Assembly: GCA_049340005.1 (NCBI GenBank)
Contig: JBMPIY010000002.1
DNA: 64,000 nucleotides
From: CAXBDP01 sp963974465
GTDB lineage: Bacteria > Bacteroidota > Bacteroidia > Cytophagales > Cyclobacteriaceae
Direction: 5' to 3' (one strand)
Of this stretch, positions 26,108-35,760 are shown piece by piece (the first letter of the stretch is position 1; the number at the start of each line of letters is the position of its first letter). A program made the position numbers and the translations under genes. The notes under the pieces were generated by a model that saw nothing but the letters and a program-made list of their open reading frames with translations, was not told the origin of the DNA and searched no databases.

Positions 26108-26575
26108 TTAGTATTTAATGCGATCCATTTCGCGCTTCATGTCCTTGTCTTTGATAGAATCTCTTTTGTCATGAATCTTCTTGCCTTTGGCGATGGCAAT
26201 TTCCAATTTGGCCAATCCTCGATCGTTGATGAAAAGGCGGGTGGGTATTATGGTCAATCCTTTTTCTTCCGTTTTGGCTACGATCTTCCTGATTTCCTTC
26301 TTGTTGAGTAATAATTTACGCTGGCGCATGGGATCCGGTGCATTGAAACTCAAATTGCTGTAAGCTGTGATGTGAAGATTTTTGACAAAAACTTCCTCAT
26401 TGGCAACAAAGCAAAAGGCATCGGTAATATTCACTTTTCCTTCTCTGATAGACTTAATTTCCGAACCCAATAATTGAATACCAGCCACATATTTTTCTAT
26501 AAACTCATATTCAAATGAAGCTCGGCGATTTTTGATATTTATAATATTTGAGAATCTCTCGTCCTTTTTAGCCAT
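26108..26575 (-). CDS. smpB: SsrA-binding protein SmpB
   Basis: The 155-residue protein carries the family's marks: an N-terminal basic stretch with NIKNRRASFEYEFIEKY, GIQLLGSEIKSIREGKVN with the conserved GSEVKS-like core, and a C-terminal KKIHDKRDSIKDKDMKREM tail that folds in the decoding channel. It brings tmRNA to stalled ribosomes. Its start overlaps the thioesterase gene by 8 bp. Length fits the usual 150-160. The tmRNA gene itself is not in the window. Confidence 0.96.
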   Translation of the reverse strand: MAKKDERFSNIINIKNRRASFEYEFIEKYVAGIQLLGSEIKSIREGKVNITDAFCFVANEEVFVKNLHITAYSNLSFNAPDPMRQRKLLLNKKEIRKIVAKTEEKGLTIIPTRLFINDRGLAKLEIAIAKGKKIHDKRDSIKDKDMKREMDRIKY

Positions 26576-26966
26576 TTTTAATCGAATTAAATAATCTCTC
26601 CAACTTCTCTTTTTTTAGAATTTTTTGCCCTGTAGAGCCTTTGGCAATTACTCTAGATGCTACTGTCACTTCTACGTTACAAATAATTTCATGCCCGTTG
26701 ATTTCCTCAATAATTGCTGTAATCTGAGCTTCCTCATTAACGAATGCAGGCGATTTATGATCTATATTTATAAAAGTACCAATACCTTGTTCGTCATCTT
26801 CCAACATATCGAGGACAAATAACCTCCCGCTCCATTCCATATCCCGAGCAAGCGCAAAGGTAGCATATACTGGGTGCACTGTTTCTCCATGAAATGCCGC
26901 AACATCCTGTTCACTTACCTTATGAATATAAACTTTTTTGTCACCCTTTTTAAAGATGCTTTTCAT
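26568..26966 (-). CDS. Thioesterase-family (hot-dog fold) protein
   Basis: The 132-residue protein shows a single hot-dog fold pattern: TVHPVYATFALARDMEW, then GTFINIDHKSPAFVNEEAQI, then EINGHEIICNVEVTVASRVI and a basic tail. The block VxxxHxxxxxxG seen in FLK-like and other acyl-CoA thioesterases is visible at INIDHKSPA. It should hydrolyse an acyl-CoA or act as an FlK-like thioesterase; the substrate is not evident. It overlaps smpB by 8 bp and is likely co-transcribed with it. It carries one GCGGGAGG word at 26823 in a different reading frame (WSGRL). Confidence 0.8.
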   Translation of the reverse strand: MKSIFKKGDKKVYIHKVSEQDVAAFHGETVHPVYATFALARDMEWSGRLFVLDMLEDDEQGIGTFINIDHKSPAFVNEEAQITAIIEEINGHEIICNVEVTVASRVIAKGSTGQKILKKEKLERLFNSIKNG

Positions 26967-27019
26967 TTTTCAAAATTAGGCTATTTAACACTCTATTAAA
27001 CAAGAAGAAAACTCTGCTA

Positions 27020-28024
27020 CTAAAAAGCCATTCGTGGATTTGGACTTACATTTTGCCCTACAAAATCGCTTGCTTGGTATTTAAAATAGGCTGCCATGGC
27101 TATCATTCCTGCATTGTCTGTACAATACTCGAATGATGGAATAAAAATAGACCAATTATGCGTCTCGGCTAATTCCTGCAATCGGCCTCTCAAACCACTA
27201 TTTGCTGCAACTCCACCCGCAATGGCAATCTGATTGATTGAATGTAATTGAGTGGCTTTTACTAATTTACCCAAAAGCATTGACACCAATGATTTCTGAA
27301 TACTCGCTGCCAAATCCTCCAGATTCTCTTGAATAAAGTTCGGATTCTTCTTTTGTTCATCGCGCAAGAAATACAAAATAGAGGTTTTGATTCCACTGAA
27401 AGAATAATCTAAATCAGGCATTTGAGTTTCAGAAAAAGTGAAACGATCAGGATTACCTTTTTGAGCCAGTTTATCCAAATGAGGTCCACCAGGATAAGGC
27501 AAGCCTAGCATTTTGGCAGCTTTATCAAAAGCCTCACCAACTGCATCATCCTGTGTCTGCCCAATTATTTCCATATCTGTAGCACTCCTCACATTGATTA
27601 TCTGCGTATGACCGCCACTTACTGTCAGGCACAGAAATGGGAAAGTCGGCTTTGGGTCTTCAATAAAGTGCGCTAAGATATGCGCTTGCATATGATTAAT
27701 TTCAATTAATGGTATCTCCAATGAAAGCGCTAAACCTTTTGCAAAAGATGCTCCTACCAAAAGTGATCCCAACAAGCCCGGCCCACGTGTAAATGCAATG
27801 GCCGATAAATCTTTAGCTTCAATATTTGCTCCTTTTAGGGCTTCACTCACTACTGGCACGATATTTTGCTGATGTGCACGAGAAGCAAGTTCAGGTACAA
27901 CTCCTCCGTAACTCTCGTGTATTCGTTGCGTTGCTATTATATTATTGACTAATTTTCCACCCGCAATTATTGCGGCAGATGTTTCGTCACAAGAAGACTC
28001 TATTGCAAGTATAATTTCACTCAT
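27020..28024 (-). CDS. tsaD: tRNA N6-adenosine threonylcarbamoyltransferase
   Basis: The 334-residue protein is the ASKHA-fold enzyme that, with TsaB and TsaE, completes t6A37 in ANN-decoding tRNAs. Signatures are ILAIESSCDETSAAI at the N-terminus, NHMQAHILAHF with the Fe-binding His pair, LTVSGGHTQI, and GAVAANSG-type GGVAANSGLRGRL plus the late CTDNAGMIAMAAY block. Length fits (about 335). It is divergent from tamB with only 9 bp between the two start codons. Confidence 0.97.
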   Translation of the reverse strand: MSEIILAIESSCDETSAAIIAGGKLVNNIIATQRIHESYGGVVPELASRAHQQNIVPVVSEALKGANIEAKDLSAIAFTRGPGLLGSLLVGASFAKGLALSLEIPLIEINHMQAHILAHFIEDPKPTFPFLCLTVSGGHTQIINVRSATDMEIIGQTQDDAVGEAFDKAAKMLGLPYPGGPHLDKLAQKGNPDRFTFSETQMPDLDYSFSGIKTSILYFLRDEQKKNPNFIQENLEDLAASIQKSLVSMLLGKLVKATQLHSINQIAIAGGVAANSGLRGRLQELAETHNWSIFIPSFEYCTDNAGMIAMAAYFKYQASDFVGQNVSPNPRMAF

Positions 28025-28033
28025 TTTTAGGCT

Positions 28034-31000
28034 TTGTCAGAAAAGAAATCTAAGGCGCAAGTTATCAAAAAAGGTATTGCTAGAGCAATATCGTGGACGA
28101 TTATAACCTTATTGACCTTAGTCTTAGGATTGGTACTACTACTACAAGTTCCTTCTTTTCAAACATATGTAGTTACAAAGGCAGCAGATTACCTCACTGA
28201 AAAGACAGGTTTCGAAACAAAGTTAAGTAAAGTTAGCATCAAATGGCTAGATGAAATTGAACTACAAGGGCTCGAAATAAGAGACACTCAAGACAGTTTG
28301 ATGTTGGGGGCTGATAAGATTTTGCTTGATTTCAATATCACCGATTTATTTTCACAGCAAAGCATCAATTTAGATGAGCTCCGAGCCGAAAAGCTAAAAG
28401 TCCAGCTCATAAACAATGCTGAAGATGGCGACTTAAATATCAATGAGTTTATCGCTCAAATTAGTAACCTCTCTAAATCATCAGATACAACTGCAGCAGC
28501 AAAACCTTTCGAAATTGATCAAATTCGATTACTGCAAAGCGATTTCATAATAAGTAACCCAAACCTCGACACAATTGAAAGTGGCATGGATTACAATCAC
28601 TTACACTTTGCTGATCTTTTTGGAGATATTAGAGATCTGCGTGTAAGCAATGATACGGTAGAGTTGAGAATATTAGGTCTTGAAGGATTAGAACCTGAAA
28701 CAGGCTTTCGAATCAATAACCTCCGCACCAATTTCCATTATTCCAACACCAAAATGGGCTTGACAGAGCTCAATTTGTCAGCTGGTACAAGTGTAGTGAA
28801 GGATTCACTAGTTTTCAGATATAGTAATCCATCTAATTTGAGCAATTTCATAGATAGCGTTTCAATAGAGGCTAGCTTGAGTAATTCTAGAATTTATTCT
28901 GAAGACTTGGCGCTTTTTGCTCCTGCCCTAGCGGGTTACGATCAATTTTTCATTTTGGATGGTATCGTATCTGGTCCAATCAGCAATATAGCGATGAGTG
29001 ATTTCCGACTTGGTTTTGGTAGAGCCAGCCACGTATCTGGCAACCTCTCTTTCGAAGGATTACCTGATATTGACAATACATTCGTATTTGCCAATTTGCT
29101 CAATTCATCTGTGGTGATGAATGATCTGAGTCCATACCTAGATCGCGAAACCTTGCAGCAAATCGCACCACTTGGTAGAGTAAATTTTACTGGAGAATTC
29201 ATTGGTCTATTCCAAGACTTTGTCGCCAATGGAAGTTTCAAAACAGCAATAGGCAATATCGATTCCGATATCAACATGAAATTGATTCCTGGGCAGATCC
29301 CACAATATAAAGGTGCCTTGGCATTGCAAAACTTCAATTTGGGTAGGTTTATCAATGACACCGAAAATATTGGAAGCGTAAGCATGAAAGGCAATATCGA
29401 AGGGAAGGGCTTTACCCAAGAAGATGCGGATGTTTTACTTGATGCTTCATTTTCCAAACTTGGACTCAAAGGCTATGACTACACCAATATTACAACGGAT
29501 ATTCGCTTTGCAGATAACCTATTCCAAGGTGATATAGATATTGAAGATCCGAACCTTAAATTCACCGCAACAGCATTTATTGACCTCCGCAACAATCTTG
29601 ATTTGATCAATATCACTGCTCAGCTTGATACTGCATTTCTAAGAGAATTGAACCTTACTGAAGAAGATATTTTCATCAGCACCCGCATCTACACGGATTT
29701 ACGAGGCTTACAAATCGACAGTCTAACTGGCTATGCGGAGTTTCTCGACAATTATGTAGTGTACAACGGTAGGAGCTTTACGCTTGACTCGCTAGAATTT
29801 CAGAGCATTAAGAAAAATCAAGATCGTCAAATCAAACTGACTTCTAGCTTATTGGATGCAGAAATATTTGGTCAATTTAATTTCACCACGATTATTGAAG
29901 ATGCTCAAATCTACGCCAAAGAAATTGAGCTGGCGTTGATTAATGATCAAGAAGCAATCAATGCATATTACGCAGAGAAAAAACTTGAAGAAGAAACTGA
30001 ATACTATCGAGCCGATTTCACTTTCACCTTAAAGGACGCCAACCCCATCATTCAACTTTTTGACCCATACATATATGTTTCAGAGAATACGCGGGTGGAG
30101 GGAAGCTTCATCAATGGTTACACTTCCATGTTTGCCTTGAATTCTGACATTGAGACATTCCGCATGGGCACCAATACTTTCAATGATAACCTGATTGACA
30201 TCAACACTTCCAAAATCGCAGATAGTACAGACATACTGGCGAGTGCATATATCGAGTCAAAAAGATACGATGCAGGTTCAGACGAAGGAACATTGGAAGA
30301 TATGTATGTAAACTTAGTTTGGAGTGAAAAGAAAATAGACTTTAGTAGCCGAGTAGTTCAAGAACCAACCAATAGTATTGCGGAGGTATTTGGCTCGATT
30401 AACTTATTGCGGGAGGGTACTGAAATCAAATTCCAGCCTTCCAATTTATTGGCTTTGGAGCAAGATTGGCAATTTGCCGACAATAACAGAATTTTTATTG
30501 CTGGACGCGAAATCGATTTTGAGAATTTGAGGATCGTTTCCCAAGATCAGAGCATCTCTCTAATTGGCAGCATTTCAGAAGATCCTAGTAAGCACCTACG
30601 CTTAGAAATGGACAATTTCCAAATCGAAAACCTCAACCCTTTTAGTCCTTATCCATTCTTTGGAACTGCCGATGGATATTTAGACATCCAAGATTTCTAT
30701 AACAATCAGATATTTGATGCGAATTTGGATATTTTGAAATTCAGTATTGACAAATTCTTGGCAGGTGATTTTAGTTTAGTTTCTGAATGGAATACTGAAG
30801 AGCAGCTAGTAGAGATTGCACTTGGGATAGTTCGAGAAAGCCGCAAAGTAATTGCCATTGATGGGTTCTATTATCCAAATCAAACTAATGATCAGCTGAA
30901 CATAATCGCAAACTTAGATAATGCCAATATTAATATTGCTGAGCCATTTCTAGCAGAGCTATTTTCAGAAATGGCTGGCACTGCAACTGGACAGATTAAA

Positions 31001-32605
31001 GTAACAGGCTCCTTAGATAACCCAATTGTAGAAGGTACGGGAGAAATTGATGCTGGACAGCTTAAATTCAACTATTTAAACACCCTATATGATATTGATG
31101 GAAGCATTGTATTTACGCAAAATGAAATAGGTTTTAGAGGCTTGACTTTGACAGATAAGGACAACAATAATGGGCAAATAAATGGTGGTATTTTCCATGA
31201 CGGCTTCAAGAATTTCGTTGTTGATCTTCGAGGTAGTATGGACAACCTACTTGTGCTAAATACTACTATTCAGGAAAATGAATTGTATTATGGTACAGCT
31301 GTCGCCACAGGCACTTTCAATGTTCTCGGACCGTTTAGTAATCTGGAAATTGGCGTAAGAGCCACTACCAATCGCGGTACCAATCTATTCATTCCAATTA
31401 GCTCTTCTACAAGTGTTGAGCAAAGCGAGTTTATTCACTTCGTCGATTTTCGTGACAGCCTTGTATTGGCGGAAATCAATATGGAGCGAGATGTAGTATT
31501 ATCTGGACTTAAGCTGGATTTTGACATTGCGGTAACTCCAGATGCTTATGCAGAAATCATTTTTGATCAAAAAGCAGGTGATATTATTAGAGCTCGTGGC
31601 AGAGGAAATTTAAAATTGCAGATTGATACAAATGGTCAATTTAATATGTTTGGTGATTATGAAATTACAGAAGGAGCTTACAATTTTGCTCTGTATAGTA
31701 TCATCACCAAAGAATTTATTATTGAGCCCGGCAGTAAAATCAGTTGGCTTGGTGACCCATATGAAGCTATACTCGACATTCAGGCTTCTTACAGACAAAT
31801 GGCCTCACTTGCGCCATTAGTCCGAAATGAAACCGCCTTGAACGACCCTGCTGTTCAGCGTAGATATCCGACCAGAGTTACCATGGATCTTACTGGCTCT
31901 ATGCTTTCTCCAGAAATCAAGTTTGGCATTGCCATCGACGAATACCCTCAAGGGAATATAGAATTAGAAACTTTGGTTTCGAGCTTCAAATTCAGACTCG
32001 AAAACGATGAACAGGAGTTAAATAGGCAGGTTTTCTCTTTGATCATTTTGCGAAAATTCTCACCTGAAAACTCTTTCGATACTGGAGGCGGGGGCGGATT
32101 TGGTCGCTCTGTAAGTGAATTCTTCTCCAGTCAATTGAGCCATTACGTATCGCAAATAGATGAGAACTTAGAGGTAAACATAGACTTGGCTGGCCTTGAT
32201 GAGCAAGCCTTAAATACCTTCCAGCTACGGCTTTCCTATACCTTCCTTAATGGAAGACTACGCATTACTCGTGATGGTGCCATTACCAATTTGAGTAATG
32301 AAGTGAATGTTTCAAGTCTGGCAGGAGACTGGACAGCTGAATATCTTTTGAGTGCAGATGGCGCATTCAGGGTGAAAATATTTAGCCGTACAAACTTAAA
32401 CATGGCGTCAACTGCATTGAATAATACAGCCACAACTACGGGAATCAGCTTAATGTACACCCAAAGTTTCGATAAGCTAAATGAACTTTTCTCAAGCATT
32501 AGAAGCAAAAACAAGCGTGAAGCGATTCGCAGGGAAAGCCTAACAGAAGAAGAATTGGAAGCTGAAAAGAACGAAGAAAACAATAGAGAAACCGGGGACG
32601 AATAA
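28034..32605 (+). CDS. tamB: Translocation/assembly module TamB-like protein (DUF490)
   Basis: This 1523-residue protein is the largest in the window. It has one N-terminal membrane anchor (about residues 15-38), then a long AsmA/TamB-type beta-rich body built of amphipathic strands and a C-terminal DUF490-like region (GDYEITEGAYNFALYSIITK, then SFKFRLENDEQELNRQVFSL). It should bridge the inner and outer membranes to carry lipid or assist outer-membrane assembly. The only possible start is the TTG at 28034 (MSEKKSKAQVIKK); a stop lies just upstream in frame and no other Met occurs for about 90 residues. TTG use may hold translation low. A Glu-rich tail ends the protein. Confidence 0.9.
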   Translation: MSEKKSKAQVIKKGIARAISWTIITLLTLVLGLVLLLQVPSFQTYVVTKAADYLTEKTGFETKLSKVSIKWLDEIELQGLEIRDTQDSLMLGADKILLDFNITDLFSQQSINLDELRAEKLKVQLINNAEDGDLNINEFIAQISNLSKSSDTTAAAKPFEIDQIRLLQSDFIISNPNLDTIESGMDYNHLHFADLFGDIRDLRVSNDTVELRILGLEGLEPETGFRINNLRTNFHYSNTKMGLTELNLSAGTSVVKDSLVFRYSNPSNLSNFIDSVSIEASLSNSRIYSEDLALFAPALAGYDQFFILDGIVSGPISNIAMSDFRLGFGRASHVSGNLSFEGLPDIDNTFVFANLLNSSVVMNDLSPYLDRETLQQIAPLGRVNFTGEFIGLFQDFVANGSFKTAIGNIDSDINMKLIPGQIPQYKGALALQNFNLGRFINDTENIGSVSMKGNIEGKGFTQEDADVLLDASFSKLGLKGYDYTNITTDIRFADNLFQGDIDIEDPNLKFTATAFIDLRNNLDLINITAQLDTAFLRELNLTEEDIFISTRIYTDLRGLQIDSLTGYAEFLDNYVVYNGRSFTLDSLEFQSIKKNQDRQIKLTSSLLDAEIFGQFNFTTIIEDAQIYAKEIELALINDQEAINAYYAEKKLEEETEYYRADFTFTLKDANPIIQLFDPYIYVSENTRVEGSFINGYTSMFALNSDIETFRMGTNTFNDNLIDINTSKIADSTDILASAYIESKRYDAGSDEGTLEDMYVNLVWSEKKIDFSSRVVQEPTNSIAEVFGSINLLREGTEIKFQPSNLLALEQDWQFADNNRIFIAGREIDFENLRIVSQDQSISLIGSISEDPSKHLRLEMDNFQIENLNPFSPYPFFGTADGYLDIQDFYNNQIFDANLDILKFSIDKFLAGDFSLVSEWNTEEQLVEIALGIVRESRKVIAIDGFYYPNQTNDQLNIIANLDNANINIAEPFLAELFSEMAGTATGQIKVTGSLDNPIVEGTGEIDAGQLKFNYLNTLYDIDGSIVFTQNEIGFRGLTLTDKDNNNGQINGGIFHDGFKNFVVDLRGSMDNLLVLNTTIQENELYYGTAVATGTFNVLGPFSNLEIGVRATTNRGTNLFIPISSSTSVEQSEFIHFVDFRDSLVLAEINMERDVVLSGLKLDFDIAVTPDAYAEIIFDQKAGDIIRARGRGNLKLQIDTNGQFNMFGDYEITEGAYNFALYSIITKEFIIEPGSKISWLGDPYEAILDIQASYRQMASLAPLVRNETALNDPAVQRRYPTRVTMDLTGSMLSPEIKFGIAIDEYPQGNIELETLVSSFKFRLENDEQELNRQVFSLIILRKFSPENSFDTGGGGGFGRSVSEFFSSQLSHYVSQIDENLEVNIDLAGLDEQALNTFQLRLSYTFLNGRLRITRDGAITNLSNEVNVSSLAGDWTAEYLLSADGAFRVKIFSRTNLNMASTALNNTATTTGISLMYTQSFDKLNELFSSIRSKNKREAIRRESLTEEELEAEKNEENNRETGDE

Positions 32606-32639
32606 ATAATTTCTTTCTTGTAATCTGAATTGGCAAATC

Positions 32640-33425
32640 ATGCGTATATCATCCAAAATATATTCAATGCTCCGATTGTTTTCCCTCCTTCTACTTATTA
32701 CATCACTCATTGCTTGCCAAGGCGAAAGTCTAGGGCAAGCTGGTACACAAGCTCCAAATCATGATGCATGGACAACTCTTTTGCAAAATCATGTGGACGA
32801 AAATGGGAAAGTAAATTATCATGGATTCATTCGTGATAAAGCAAAACTTGAGAGCTACCTAAGTACCCTCAGTAATACTCCACCTGATAGAGCCACATGG
32901 ACTGAAGCAGAGCAACTAGCCTATTGGATTAATGCTTACAATGCCTTTACCGTAAAATTGATTGTGGATAATTATCCAGTCAAGAGCATTCAAGATTTAC
33001 ATCCCACACTCAAAATTCCTATGCTCAATACCGTATGGCATAAAAAATTCTTCAAAATTGGTGGCGAAGATGCCAGCTTAGACCAAATAGAGCATAAAAT
33101 TCTCCGCAAAGAATTTGAAGAACCTCGAATCCACTTTGCCATTAATTGTGCTTCAATTTCCTGCCCGCCACTCAGAAACGAAGCTTATACCGCAGCCAAA
33201 CTTGAGCAGCAATTGGAAGAGCAAGCCAAGCAATACATCAACAACCCTGCATACAACAAAATACAATCGACTCAGATCGAAGTTTCAAAAATATTCTCGT
33301 GGTTTTCAGGTGATTTCACTAAAAATGGCAACCTAATTGACTATTTGAATAAATACAGCAAGACGCAAATAAGCCCAAATGCTAAAGTAAGCTACATAGA
33401 CTACAATTGGGATTTGAATGAATGA
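32640..33425 (+). CDS. DUF547 family lipoprotein
   Basis: The 261-residue product has a lipoprotein signal (LLLITSLIACQGESLG). The DUF547 domain follows (about 45-240): NYHGFIRDKAKLESYLSTLS, AYWINAYNAFTVKLIVDNYP, HKILRKEFEEPRIHFAINCA and SISCPPLRNEAY. In known cases this fold has a papain-like arrangement, and here INCASISCPP carries the candidate Cys. No function is proven for the family; periplasmic location is likely. It begins 34 bp after tamB and may be co-transcribed. Confidence 0.9.
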   Translation: MRISSKIYSMLRLFSLLLLITSLIACQGESLGQAGTQAPNHDAWTTLLQNHVDENGKVNYHGFIRDKAKLESYLSTLSNTPPDRATWTEAEQLAYWINAYNAFTVKLIVDNYPVKSIQDLHPTLKIPMLNTVWHKKFFKIGGEDASLDQIEHKILRKEFEEPRIHFAINCASISCPPLRNEAYTAAKLEQQLEEQAKQYINNPAYNKIQSTQIEVSKIFSWFSGDFTKNGNLIDYLNKYSKTQISPNAKVSYIDYNWDLNE

Positions 33426-33549
33426 TGGAGCTTTCCAATTTAAGATTAGCCAAATTTAACCTCCCGCTTCTTTTTCCAGTAAATTGATAGCTGTCCGAGC
33501 AAATGAAGCAATTTAGCGGAACATTGCCTCCACATTCCTGTTTTGATTC

Positions 33550-34851
33550 ATGATGGAAAAAATTAACATATTCTGGTTTAGAAGAGATCTTCGACTAAAT
33601 GATAACATCGGTTTACATTATGTTTTGCAAGATGGGAAAGCCGTTTTACCGATTTTCATTTTCGACAAAAAGATACTCGATAAGCTAGCAGATAAAGATG
33701 ATGCTAGAGTGAACTTCCTTCATGACCGCATTACTGAAATCTCAAAACAATTGCAAAAATATGGAAGCAGTTTGCACGTATTTTATGGAAATCCGCGGGA
33801 GGTATTTGAGAAATTAATCACTGAATATCAAATAGATGGCGTGTATACCAACCGCGATTATGAGCCTTATGCCAAGGAGCGGGATAGCGAAATCGATGCA
33901 TTTTTGAAAATAAAAAACGTTGGCTTTTACACATTCAAAGATCAAGTGATTTTTGAAAAAAGTGAGATCCTCACCGATGCTGGAGATTTCTATAAAGTGT
34001 TCACTCCATTTAAAAGAAAGTGGATTCAAGCATTTGAAGAGAGCAATATTTCATCGTTAGGATTGCCAAAACCTCAAGCGCCTTTCTTCCAAACCGAACC
34101 ATTTGAAGTACCGAGTTTAGCGCAAATGGGATTTAGTCCATCAAGTATTTCCATTCCATCTGCCGTAGTGGATGAAAGCATCATTGCCCAATATGACCAA
34201 ACGCGGGATTACCCGGCAAAAAAAGGAACCACACGAATGGGTATCCATCTGCGATTTGGCACTATAAGCGTTCGTGAATTAGCGCTAAAGGCATATAAAC
34301 TCAATGAGACTTATTTGTCAGAACTTATTTGGCGAGAGTTCTATATGATGATTCTTTATCACAATCCTCAAGTGGTGAACAATGCTTTCAAGCCTCAATA
34401 CGATCAGATTCCATGGCGTGATAGCGAGGAGGATTTCCATAAATGGTGCGAAGGTAAAACTGGATATCCCATAGTAGATGCCGGCATGCGCGAACTGAAC
34501 CAAACTGGTTATATGCACAATAGAGTGCGTATGGTGGTGGCAAGTTTCCTAACCAAACATTTGCTGATTGACTGGCGATGGGGAGAAGCCTATTTTGCCA
34601 AAAAACTGCTGGATTTTGAATTGGCATCTAACAATGGCGGCTGGCAATGGGCGGCTGGCACGGGCACTGATGCTCAGCCTTATTTTAGAGTATTTAACCC
34701 AAGCTCGCAAACTGATAAGTTTGACAAAGAGCTAAAGTACATCAAAAAATGGATCCCAGAATATGGTACGAGCAAATATCCAAAACCCATGGTGGAGCAT
34801 AAATTTGCTAGACAAAGAGCGATTGACACCTATAAAGAAGCGCTTGCTTAG
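33550..34851 (+). CDS. phr: Deoxyribodipyrimidine photolyase / cryptochrome
   Basis: The 433-residue protein has an N-terminal photolyase (HUP) domain (NIFWFRRDLRLNDNIGLHYV, about 1-130) and an FAD-binding domain (about 195-433) with RMGIHLRFGTIS, LIWREFYM, GYMHNRVRMVVASFL, WRWGEAYFAKKLLDFE, NNGGWQWAAGTGTDAQPYF and RVFNPSSQTDKFD. These are the class I CPD photolyase/cryptochrome signatures, including the Trp electron-transfer path. It is somewhat short (433 against about 470) with no long C-terminal extension, so DNA repair is more likely than light sensing. Two start codons (ATGATG) are adjacent. Confidence 0.92.
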   Translation: MMEKINIFWFRRDLRLNDNIGLHYVLQDGKAVLPIFIFDKKILDKLADKDDARVNFLHDRITEISKQLQKYGSSLHVFYGNPREVFEKLITEYQIDGVYTNRDYEPYAKERDSEIDAFLKIKNVGFYTFKDQVIFEKSEILTDAGDFYKVFTPFKRKWIQAFEESNISSLGLPKPQAPFFQTEPFEVPSLAQMGFSPSSISIPSAVVDESIIAQYDQTRDYPAKKGTTRMGIHLRFGTISVRELALKAYKLNETYLSELIWREFYMMILYHNPQVVNNAFKPQYDQIPWRDSEEDFHKWCEGKTGYPIVDAGMRELNQTGYMHNRVRMVVASFLTKHLLIDWRWGEAYFAKKLLDFELASNNGGWQWAAGTGTDAQPYFRVFNPSSQTDKFDKELKYIKKWIPEYGTSKYPKPMVEHKFARQRAIDTYKEALA

Positions 34852-34863
34852 TATCTTCGCCAC

Positions 34864-35760
34864 ATGAAATCAAGGCTATTGATCCTGCTCTTACTTATTG
34901 GCAATCCAATATTGGCTATTGGCAATGTGGAGCACATTAATAGTGATAGCATTGATAATAAGCGATTGACTTGGGTATTGGCGGGAGGTGGAGCCACCTA
35001 TGCATTAGGCATGGCAGGACTGAGTGCCACTTGGTATTCCGATCAATCCACAAGAAGTTTTCACTTTTTCGATGACTTAGCTCAATGGAAACAAATGGAT
35101 AAGCTGGGACATATTTACTCGGCCTATCATATCAGTTTTGCTGCAGCTGGCACTTTTCGATGGGCAGGAATGGACAATCGAAAAGCAGCTATTTGGGGAG
35201 CAGCTACAAGTGGAATAATGATGCTGCCGGTAGAGGTTTTGGATGGATTTTCTGAAGATTATGGCTTCTCTTGGAGCGACCTGGCGGCAAATAGCCTAGG
35301 TGCTGGAATATTCCTAGTACAAGAGCTCGCTTGGGGCGAAGCTCGCATACAACCCAAATTGTCATTCCAGCGGACGGGCTACGCCTCCCAAAGACCTGGC
35401 ACCTTGGGAGATGGCCTGCATGAGGAATGGCTCAAAGATTATAATGGACAAACCTATTGGTTCTCAGCCAATCCCTATTTGCTATCCAACAGGAAAAGTA
35501 ATTTACCCAAATGGCTAAATATTTCTATAGGCTACGGAGCAGCAGATATGATCTATGGCCGTGATCAAGAAAATATAGCCGCCGGCTTAGACCCTTACAG
35601 ACGATATTTCTTATCAGTAGATGTAGATTTTAGAGCTTTCAAAGGTCAAAACAATTTCCTAAATACCCTGCTCGATGCACTCAATCTAATTAAAATCCCT
35701 GCACCGACTTTAGAATACAATCGCAAAGATGGATTGAGGGGATATGGTTTGTATTTTTAA
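34864..35760 (+). CDS. DUF2279 (YfiM-like) family protein
   Basis: The 298-residue product has a signal peptide (MKSRLLILLLLIGNPILAIG) and a DUF2279 pattern: WKQMDKLGHIYSAYHISFAA followed by GAATSGIMMLPVEVLDGFSEDYGFSWSDLAANSLGAG. The C-terminal third has aromatic strands (YGAADMIYGRD, RRYFLSVDVDFRAF) that look outer-membrane associated. The function is unknown. It is 12 bp after the photolyase gene, in the same direction, so they probably form one transcript. The next gene is on the other strand and converges. Confidence 0.8.
   Translation: MKSRLLILLLLIGNPILAIGNVEHINSDSIDNKRLTWVLAGGGATYALGMAGLSATWYSDQSTRSFHFFDDLAQWKQMDKLGHIYSAYHISFAAAGTFRWAGMDNRKAAIWGAATSGIMMLPVEVLDGFSEDYGFSWSDLAANSLGAGIFLVQELAWGEARIQPKLSFQRTGYASQRPGTLGDGLHEEWLKDYNGQTYWFSANPYLLSNRKSNLPKWLNISIGYGAADMIYGRDQENIAAGLDPYRRYFLSVDVDFRAFKGQNNFLNTLLDALNLIKIPAPTLEYNRKDGLRGYGLYF

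Noticed and set aside
28942..29469. Long minus-strand frame inside tamB
   Set aside because: It lies fully within a clear, conserved coding frame and lacks any recognisable protein pattern.
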